This document shows positions 1 through 4,554 of a DNA stretch of 10,343 nucleotides, piece by piece. The notes beneath the pieces are model-generated. The model did no database searches. It was not told where the DNA came from and was given only the letters and a program-made list of their open reading frames with translations. The position numbers were made by a program, and so were the translations under genes. Source of the DNA: Candidatus Brocadia sp. (GTDB taxonomy: Bacteria; Planctomycetota; Brocadiia; Brocadiales; Brocadiaceae); contig JAUQXU010000108.1 in the NCBI GenBank assembly GCA_030837935.1, forward strand, positions 1 through 10,343, in the 5' to 3' direction. Each line of letters begins with the position of its first letter. Position 1 is the first letter of the stretch.

Positions 1-155
1 AATTTCCTCCGAACAGCCTTCTCGGTTACCTCGGGGTCAGGAAAATGATCGCTTTGAATTGCGCCGCCAGGGGAAACTCCAGTCGCCCTACGGGCTCCTT
101 CCGTTTCCCCTGGCGTGTTATTTGTTTTCAGACTTATTGCACTACTATTTTTCAT
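1..155 (-). CDS. IS3-family transposase OrfA, N-terminal part (runs off left edge)
   Basis: The minus strand is open from an ATG at 155-153 to the window edge, giving 51 codons. A Shine-Dalgarno AAAGGAG (163-169) lies 7 bases upstream. The peptide begins MKNSSAISLKTNN, passes through a Gly/Arg-rich segment (TPGETEGARRATGVSPGG) and reaches SDHFPDPEVTEKAVRRK. From memory, that last string precedes the FTAxYKLRIL helix-turn-helix of IS3-family OrfA proteins, which bind the element's terminal repeats and work with OrfB, the DDE catalytic subunit made by frameshifting. The helix-turn-helix and OrfB would lie left of the window. A perfect 13-base inverted repeat sits inside the coding sequence. The good ribosome site and intact frame suggest a recent, possibly active copy. 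Family assignment rests on recalled motif similarity in a short fragment, so it is fairly but not fully sure. Confidence 0.7.
   Translation of the reverse strand, partial: MKNSSAISLKTNNTPGETEGARRATGVSPGGAIQSDHFPDPEVTEKAVRRK
65..115. repeat. Perfect 13-bp inverted repeat (REP-like hairpin) inside orfA
   Basis: CGCCAGGGGAAAC at 65-77 is exactly complementary to GTTTCCCCTGGCG at 103-115. The 25-base interior contains a second small hairpin, GCCC (85-88), TAC, GGGC (92-95). In the OrfA frame the whole unit encodes the TPGETEGARRATGVSPGG segment. It may be a mobile palindrome captured in frame, or an mRNA structure near the transposase start that limits expression. Only the structure is seen; the role is inferred. 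Confidence 0.8.
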
Positions 156-218
156 AGTTTTTCTCCTTTACGCCCTACACTAAACTATATGGGGTAAAGT
201 GTCCAACTATTATTGACA

Positions 219-772
219 CAGAGGGGCGATGAAGAATCGTGATTCTACCTATCACTTGGCTGAGATTGTTGAGATCAATGACTCTTTCTTTGGCAGTGCC
301 ACAAAGGGAAGTAGTAAGCGCGGTCGTGGTACTTCGAAAACAGCTGTAATTGTTGAAGCATCTATCCATGGCGATGCCGTTAGCTTTGCCAAAATGACTG
401 TTATAGATAAGGTTGATGGTGTAACCGTTGAACACTTGATAAAAGCGGATATCAGAGAAAACCAGACGGTTAAGACCGATGGTTTGCCTGTCTATACTAT
501 TGTTAGCAAAAGTGGACATAATCACCAGCAAGAAATTGTTAAAGGTAAAAAGGCACATGAAGTACTGAAATGGACCCACATTTTGATCTCTAACGCCAAA
601 TCATTTATCATGGGAACTTTCCATAGATTCGGGAAAAAAACATTTACAAGCATATCTTGATGAATTTTGTTATCGGTTTAATCGCAGAAAATGGGAGCTT
701 CAGCTCTTTGATAGATTAGTTACTGCCTGTGTTAACTCTCAGGCTATTTGCTTTGCTGAGCTAACTCAATAA
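219..772 (+). pseudogene. IS1595-type (ISXO2-like) transposase, 5'-truncated and frameshifted
   Basis: The frame from 220 (RGAMKNRDSTYHLAEIVEI) to 660 matches the catalytic domain of IS1595-family transposases: NDSFFGSATKGSSKRGRGTSK, then TDG (Asp84 counted from Met at 229), then LKWTHILISNAKSFIMGTFH. After the A7 run at 634-640 the sequence continues in the +1 frame as KKHLQAYLDEFCYRFNRRKWELQLFDRL and ends FAELTQ, stop at 770-772. Restoring six A residues would rejoin the frames, so this is one inserted base. The N-terminal zinc-ribbon/HTH part is missing because the IS3-type end abuts at 218. The first catalytic Asp of the family pattern E-x-D-(D/E) appears as Asn (EINDSFFG), which alone should inactivate it. 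Family call confident; the Asp-to-Asn reading rests on a recalled alignment. Confidence 0.85.
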
Positions 773-981
773 CCATTATCTCCTTTAATGAAGCATTCTT
801 TGCCCTGAGAGAGAAGTCTATCATTTGTCGTGAGGATAAAATCCCTTTTCGCCTTCAATTCGTCTCTGGATTTTTTGGCCATTTCCCCTCCGCATAGAGT
901 GGGTTGAATTATCAATAAAGATAAAAGCAGGGGATAATAATCCCAAAAAAGCCTTTCTATACCTCTTTTTGCATTGTACAT
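766..981 (-). CDS. Small hypothetical protein (71 aa), possible membrane segment
   Basis: I do not recognise this protein. It is kept because ATG at 981-979 is preceded by TAGGAGGG with ideal 6-base spacing, unusual for a chance ORF. Residues 11-30 form a hydrophobic stretch (LFWDYYPLLLSLLIIQPTLC) that could span a membrane. The rest is charged (MAKKSRDELKAKRDF, then ECFIKGDNGY). An in-frame Met34 has its own purine-rich leader (GGAGGGG) and could start a 38-residue product. The stop overlaps the end of the IS1595-type pseudogene on the opposite strand, so the original gene may have been longer and cut by that element. It could also be a non-functional remnant. Confidence that it is a real gene is moderate. 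Confidence 0.45.
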   Translation of the reverse strand: MYNAKRGIERLFWDYYPLLLSLLIIQPTLCGGEMAKKSRDELKAKRDFILTTNDRLLSQGKECFIKGDNGY

Positions 982-986
982 GTCTT

Positions 987-994
987 CCCTCCTA
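987..994 (-). promoter_or_regulatory. Strong ribosome binding site for the 71-aa ORF
   Basis: On the minus strand this reads TAGGAGGG, containing the full AGGAGG core six bases before the ATG at 981. It is the main reason for accepting the small ORF. Confidence 0.6.
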
Positions 995-1108
995 AAACAA
1001 AAAAGCCTTTCTGCAAAAATGTTGGTTTAAACATCTAAGGTAACTATATTTATGTCAAGCAAAAAAATCGCGTAAGAAAGGAGAAAGGGAGAGAGTGGAG
1101 AAACGGAG

Positions 1109-1133
1109 AGTAAAACCTAAAAACTGTTTTACT
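1109..1133. repeat. 8-bp inverted repeat (hairpin)
   Basis: AGTAAAAC (1109-1116) and GTTTTACT (1126-1133) are perfect complements around a 9-base loop. No T-tract follows on either strand, so it is not a convincing intrinsic terminator. A purine-only tract (1074-1110, two interruptions) leads straight into it. The rest of 982-1162 holds no gene that I can see. Confidence 0.55.
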
Positions 1134-1168
1134 ATTTAGGCCTTCGGCAACTTGTTATAACAGTGATA

Positions 1169-1222
1169 GGGGTAGGGGTAGGGGTAGGGGTAGGGGAGGC
1201 GAAAGCCTTCCCTACCCCTACC
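1169..1222. repeat. (GGGGTA)n tract and 18-bp GAAA-capped hairpin
   Basis: Five GGGG runs separated by TA lie at 1169-1196, enough to form an intramolecular G-quadruplex. The last three runs also form the 5' arm of a long hairpin: GGTAGGGGTAGGGGAGGC (1183-1200), loop GAAA (1201-1204), GCCTTCCCTACCCCTACC (1205-1222). Seventeen pairs are Watson-Crick and one is a G-T wobble; GAAA is a stable GNRA-type tetraloop. The first two GGGGTA units lie outside the stem and look like tandem expansion. The unit ends where recognisable codons of the next pseudogene begin. Confidence 0.85.
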
Positions 1223-2017
1223 TACTTTTACTTTATTCATGAAGTTCTCGGACTATGCTATGTCCGTGTATCGACATGGGTTCCCTTCCGGCTTCAAATC
1301 TATTGTAACGGTCATAATTGGTTAGCATCACAGTTGCAAATATGGGGAAGAAACTTCATGGTAATTATCAGGATGATATGGGCAACAGATTTAATGCCCG
1401 CATTGAAGGCGCACGCATCAAACATGTCATGGGTCCTGCTTCAGTGAAATTATATGACAAATTTGGTATCATCCTGCGGATAGAAACCACAACGTACGAT
1501 GTTTCCTTTTTTGAACACTACCGCAAGGTAGAACATCGTGATGGAACATATGAAAACGAAGGTCGCTCATGTGAAAAAAGGCATTTATAGTCTTGTTCCG
1601 TTGCAAGACATATTGTCCCGTGCCAGTCATCGGTATCTGGAATTCATCTCTACCTTCGATGACAACCGTGTGAAGAGCGTGAATCTGAACAAGATTTCAA
1701 AGAACGTAACTGATAAAAATCATACGTACAAAGGATTTAACTTCTTCAACGATGAAGACCAGCAGATATTCCTGACCATTGCACGTGGTGAGTACAATAT
1801 TCGCGGCTTTCAAAACAAAAACATCCGAACGAAACTTAGGGAGAAAAACCACAAGCCAAATGTGTCGTATCCTGAAGCGGCTGAGAGTCCATGGGTTAAT
1901 CAGAAAATTACTCATTCATACAAGTACTACCTGACAACTCTTGGGCGTAAAGTAATTTCACCTGGCCTGAAACTCAAAGAACTCGTAATTATTCCTCAAC
2001 TCGCTGTTCAATGTTAA
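1223..2017 (+). pseudogene. Degenerate large winged-helix hypothetical protein (multi-frameshift remnant)
   Basis: Four in-family stretches lie in three frames. From 1223, YFYFIHEVLGLCYVRV to GHNWLASQL matches the middle of a widespread, uncharacterised protein of about 450-500 residues that I recall often being labelled MarR-like or hypothetical. Near 1335-1342 the text jumps to MGKKLHGNY, an internal deletion of roughly 100 residues. It runs on through RIEGARIKH and YDKFGIILRIET to RDGTYE. An extra A in 1553-1556 shifts it to TKVAHVKKGIYSLVPL, RRYLEFIS-like and YKGFNFF segments and GEYNIRGFQNKNIR. An extra A in 1844-1848 and a missing A in 1904-1907 compensate each other; between them the true frame reads SQMCRILKRLRVHGLIRK, the recognition-helix region. 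It ends KELVIIPQLAVQC. The N-terminal third is absent. Function unknown; it is clearly broken unless the indels are sequencing errors, and even then the deletion remains. Confidence 0.75.
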
Positions 2018-2065
2018 TAAATTATTTTTGCTCAAATTGTCAAAATATTATTTATAAGATACTAA

Positions 2066-2551
2066 CTATTTTATTGTTATTTCACCTTCTTGTGGCGAAT
2101 TTAAAAGTTCTACAAACCTCTTTCTGCCCGCTTCGCCCGACATACTATCCCATATTTTCTCTATGATAGCAGTAAGATTGTACGCAGTCATATTAACAGC
2201 ATACTTGTTACTATCGTGATAACTTCCATCAAGCTTCCACGACTGGTCTAAGGCCTTTAATGCTACACTTGGGTCGGGATGGTCTATACATCGCTTTAAT
2301 TTCTGTAATCGATATTTCTTGCTTAGTCCGGAATCCCTCATTAAATCACCTGGTTCTTTATCTTCTTCCGGTTCGATATCTACCACAGTATTATCGTTAT
2401 GCTCAGGACAAGGAACGGGTTCTTGTGTTTGCGGTTCTTCCTGGACATTATTGGCATTCTTTAAATCCTGAAGCATTTGCATGTCTATTGGCTCGCGGGA
2501 TAAAAACCTCTCTTCTTTGACAACCTTCACCAGGGGGAGAAGTTTTTTCAA
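2066..2551 (-). CDS. Hypothetical protein, phage terminase small-subunit-like
   Basis: This is a 161-residue protein in the given frame. Residues about 30-70 are acidic, Pro/Gln-rich and probably disordered. The C-terminal part is helical and basic, with SKKYRLQKLKRCIDHPDPSVALKALDQSWKLDGSY. The HPDPSVALKALD-x-x-x-KL-x-G pattern recalls the C-terminal helices of phage terminase small subunits and related helix-turn-helix proteins, which bind DNA during packaging. No other phage gene is near, so a domesticated or orphan copy is likely. The frame opens at TTG (2551) without a good Shine-Dalgarno. An ATG at 2562-2560 is out of frame by one base and would join if the T6 run at 2543-2548 were T5 (giving MLKFEKLLPLV). 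The start is therefore uncertain. The function call is weak; the ORF is probably real. Confidence 0.55.
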   Translation of the reverse strand: MKKLLPLVKVVKEERFLSREPIDMQMLQDLKNANNVQEEPQTQEPVPCPEHNDNTVVDIEPEEDKEPGDLMRDSGLSKKYRLQKLKRCIDHPDPSVALKALDQSWKLDGSYHDSNKYAVNMTAYNLTAIIEKIWDSMSGEAGRKRFVELLNSPQEGEITIK

Positions 2552-2877
2552 ACTTAAGCATCGTTGATGATCAGTTTTTCATGTCGTACTCCCGTCGTAC
2601 CTAATCATAGAAACATATCAAAACAAGCAAAAACATACAAGAAGTAAATTTCCTTGAATGACTTAAAAATACTGATAGAATCACAGGAAAACGAAAAACA
2701 TCAAAACAAGTAAAAAGCCCTATAGTTTATACGGAGTAAACCGCTCGTGGTGAGCCTGTAGAACCTGATGGTAAGAGAAGGAAAAAAGGAACAAACCTGT
2801 ATTATACGAATACATAATGTAGGTACTGTACAAAAATCCCGATTGTTTCACACAAACGATAGAGGACAAAAATCTTT
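2552..2877. other. Intergenic region with short repeats, no gene
   Basis: No convincing ORF lies in these 326 bases. Seen here are an imperfect direct repeat ATCAAAACAAG(C/T)AAAAA at 2617-2633 and 2700-2716, a separate repeat-like segment at 2741-2771, and a small inverted repeat TGTATT (2798-2803) / AATACA (2809-2814) 64 bases before the TPR gene start. Divergent promoters for the genes on each side should lie here, but no clean -35/-10 pair stands out. Confidence 0.5.
2741..2771. repeat. Dispersed intergenic repeat of the 'CGTGGTGAGCCTGT-GAACC' type
   Basis: CCGCTCGTGGTGAGCCTGTA followed by GAACCTGATGG resembles a short dispersed repeat common between genes in many bacteria (typically CCGTTCGTGGTGAGCTTGTCGAACC). 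Recognition is from memory and only one copy is in the window. Confidence 0.45.
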
Positions 2878-3588
2878 ATGCGCTTTATTTTAACCCCCCG
2901 CTGTATCCCTGTATTATTTTTCCTCGCCATGATTGCCGTTGGAGGTTGTGGTATCAAAGACCCTGACGACTTCAATCGTCAAGGTGTTTCTTTATATAGT
3001 CAGGGTAAGATTGACGATGCCATCAATGAGTACAAGAAGGCATTAAGGCTGGAACCCAATAACAGGGAAGCACATTACAATCTTGCCGTAGCGTATCACA
3101 AAAAGGGGTCATTTAAAGAAGCTATTGAAGAATACAAAACGGTATTGGGATTCTACCCAAATGACCCGGAAACACTGTATAATCTCGGTACACTATACGC
3201 CAGAAACAACATGCAGGACGCAGCTGTTTTTGTCTGGGAGAAGGCAGTTGAATTAAAACCCGATTTTTCTGAAGCTCATTACGTTTTAGGGTTCACCTAT
3301 GCACAGAGAAAACAGTTTGATGGAGCTATTAAAGAATATAATAAGGTCCTCGACAAAAAACCAGATGATGCGGTTACTCACAACAACCTGGGCGTCGCTT
3401 ATACTGAAAAAGGCTTCCTGGATGAAGCGATTGATGAATTAAAGAAATCTATACAAATTAATTCATCAATGGCGATAACCCACAAAAATCTTGAGTTTGC
3501 ATATAGGAAGAAAGGAATGGAGACGGATGCGGATATTGAACTTAAACGATACGAGGAATTAGCAAAAAAGGAAAATCAGTCGCCCTAA
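2878..3588 (+). CDS. TPR-repeat lipoprotein
   Basis: A 236-residue lipoprotein. Residues 1-23 are a signal peptide (basic start MRFILTPR, hydrophobic core VLFFLAMIAV) with lipobox VGGC, placing the lipid-modified Cys at 24. The remainder is about six consecutive 34-residue tetratricopeptide repeats, from about residue 31 to 230. Each has the A/N-x-x-x-G/A-x-x-x-x-x-x-G-x-x-x-x-A-I pattern and a Pro at the turn (LEPNN, FYPND, LKPDF, KKPDD). Such proteins are membrane-anchored scaffolds for protein-protein contacts in the periplasm; the partner is unknown. AGAGGA at 2861-2866 is an acceptable ribosome site 11 bases before the ATG. The stop codon overlaps that of convergent yidD. No operon partner on this strand is visible. 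Family very sure; specific role unknown. Confidence 0.93.
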   Translation: MRFILTPRCIPVLFFLAMIAVGGCGIKDPDDFNRQGVSLYSQGKIDDAINEYKKALRLEPNNREAHYNLAVAYHKKGSFKEAIEEYKTVLGFYPNDPETLYNLGTLYARNNMQDAAVFVWEKAVELKPDFSEAHYVLGFTYAQRKQFDGAIKEYNKVLDKKPDDAVTHNNLGVAYTEKGFLDEAIDELKKSIQINSSMAITHKNLEFAYRKKGMETDADIELKRYEELAKKENQSP

Positions 3589-3815
3589 TTTACCGGGTCA
3601 TACCCGGAACCACCGAAAGGGTGACACCTCAATACACGCCATATGCCAAGGCACCCCCCCCTCAGGATGCCCTTCTTTTCAACTGCCTCGATCATGTATT
3701 GCGAACAGGTTGGTTCATATCGGCAGGAAGGATGCAGAAGAGGCGAGACAATAAATTGATAGGCTCGAATCAGGTTAACGATGATAAATTTCATATTTTT
3801 TTTGTTTTTAAGCAT
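3585..3815 (-). CDS. yidD: YidD, membrane protein insertion efficiency factor
   Basis: A 76-residue protein with the full YidD signature: NLIRAYQFIVSPLLHPSCRYEPTCSQYMIEAVEKKG, then RGGCLGIWRVLRCHPFGGSGYDP. The three conserved Cys contexts (PSCRY, PTCSQY, RCHPF) are present. YidD is a small amphipathic inner-membrane-associated protein that helps YidC-dependent insertion of membrane proteins. Met8 (at 3794) gives the canonical 69-residue length and conserved start (MKFIIVNLIRAYQ), so the first seven Lys/Asn-rich residues may be untranslated; neither start has a strong Shine-Dalgarno. It lies downstream of rnpA on the same strand, the classical order, but separated by 152 bases of repeat. yidC does not follow; the next gene is a convergent TPR lipoprotein whose stop overlaps this one. 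Confidence 0.95.
   Translation of the reverse strand: MLKNKKNMKFIIVNLIRAYQFIVSPLLHPSCRYEPTCSQYMIEAVEKKGILRGGCLGIWRVLRCHPFGGSGYDPVN
3593..3607. repeat. Hairpin at the convergent gene ends
   Basis: CCGGGT (3593-3598), loop CAT, ACCCGG (3602-3607) lies just after the TPR-gene stop and inside the last codons of yidD (GYDPV). No U-tract follows on either strand, so termination is possible but not shown. Confidence 0.4.
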
Positions 3816-3967
3816 TTTCTTAACAAAAATATTTTAACATTTTTTAGCAAAAATTGTAGCGCCGGTCCCGCGTGGTCGGCATTTTGGCCGGGGACATCCA
3901 CCCCCTAACTCCCCGCCAGCGGGGGACAACGCCCGCGCCACGCGTTTCGACTTGTTCGGGTAGGAGA
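3816..3967. repeat. GC-rich palindromic intergenic element between rnpA and yidD
   Basis: About 3858-3961 is markedly GC-rich against AT-rich flanks. It contains CGCGTGG (about 3870) and its complement CCACGCG (about 3938), a local hairpin CCCCG (3911-3915) / CGGGG (3920-3924), and ends with CGACTTGTTCGGGT (3948-3961), which recurs at 8455-8468. This looks like a REP/MITE-type insertion that split an originally compact rnpA-yidD pair. The A/T-rich part next to yidD may hold that gene's own promoter. No coding potential seen. Confidence 0.6.
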
Positions 3968-4339
3968 TTATTGATGAAATACGTCATGGGCAAAGGCTGT
4001 GTTGATTTGGAGTAGTAATTTCCTGAATCCATGTTCAACATCTGCCAGTTTCAGATCAGATGCAAATGGATGACGAGGAATGGCAATGATGTCGACGTGC
4101 GGGCGTAATACGTGTTTATTCAGCCTGTATACCTCCCTTAACAGTCGTTTGGCGCGGTTGCGCCGAACAGCGTTTCCTACTTTCTTGCTTACGACCAGCC
4201 CCAGACGGCAATACTGAAGTCCGTTTCCTGTTACGTAGAGAACAATCTTAGCGTCTTTAAATGTCTTGCCTTCATGAAAAACCTTCTCAAATTCCTTCTT
4301 TAAAGTCAGATGTTCTGCCTTCGTAAACCGAAAGTTCAT
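3968..4339 (-). CDS. rnpA: Ribonuclease P protein component
   Basis: A 123-residue RnpA, the usual length. It begins FRFTKAEHLTLKKEFEKVFHEGK, the conserved N-terminal helix and strand. Next come CRLGLVVSKKVGNAVRRNRAKRLLREVYR, holding the RNR motif (Arg60-Asn61-Arg62) in the helix that contacts the P RNA, and VDIIAIPRH, the conserved strand. The protein binds the catalytic RNA and the 5' leader during pre-tRNA maturation. The start follows AACCT with no evident Shine-Dalgarno, suggesting weak or leaderless-like initiation. In most bacteria rpmH lies immediately upstream; here the 215 bases upstream contain no L34 gene on this strand and the next gene is an RmlD-like reductase. Identification is very secure. 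Confidence 0.96.
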   Translation of the reverse strand: MNFRFTKAEHLTLKKEFEKVFHEGKTFKDAKIVLYVTGNGLQYCRLGLVVSKKVGNAVRRNRAKRLLREVYRLNKHVLRPHVDIIAIPRHPFASDLKLADVEHGFRKLLLQINTAFAHDVFHQ

Positions 4340-4496
4340 AGGTTAAATCCATGGATTCCCGCGAGGGTTTTCTGCGAATGATTGTTGGGTTTTAATCCGC
4401 CAGATATCTTAAATCCCCGTTTACATCCATTCCCCGAAGATTTTCAAATACCATCATAATACAAAGAGGCTAAGGGAACTATTTGCCACGTGTTTT

Positions 4497-4510
4497 CTGC
4501 ACATGTGCAG
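4497..4510. promoter_or_regulatory. Perfect 14-base palindrome, possible operator
   Basis: CTGCACATGTGCAG is exactly self-complementary. It lies in the 215-base gap between the end of the reductase gene and the rnpA start, 158 bases before rnpA, with a second palindrome CACGTG at 4488-4493 nearby. Without a loop it suits a dimeric protein site better than a terminator. No regulator is known from the window. The rest of 4340-4554 shows no gene. Confidence 0.3.
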
Positions 4511-4554
4511 CCTAGCAGAAGAACAAGGCGAAGTCAATGGTTTCTCGCACATGA

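Larger units (their letters stand above)
1..218 (-). mobile_element. End of an IS3-family insertion sequence
   Basis: The element appears to end at 218. Read on the minus strand its terminus is TGTCAATAATAGTTGGACAC, beginning with the TG typical of IS3-family inverted repeats, 63 bases ahead of the orfA start. Immediately right of it, codons of the IS1595-type transposase begin (RGAMKNRDS from 220), so the element looks inserted into, or joined to, that older gene. The opposite inverted repeat and the 3-4 bp target duplication are outside the window, so the exact edge is inferred. Confidence 0.6.

Noticed and set aside
175..579. A 134-residue open frame on the minus strand
   Set aside because: It is the antisense of the IS1595-type transposase remnant and shows no family features.
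1163..1222. Start of an ORF reading GVGVGVGEAKAFPTP through the GGGGTA tract
   Set aside because: The periodic peptide is a translation of the repeat; family similarity begins only at 1223.
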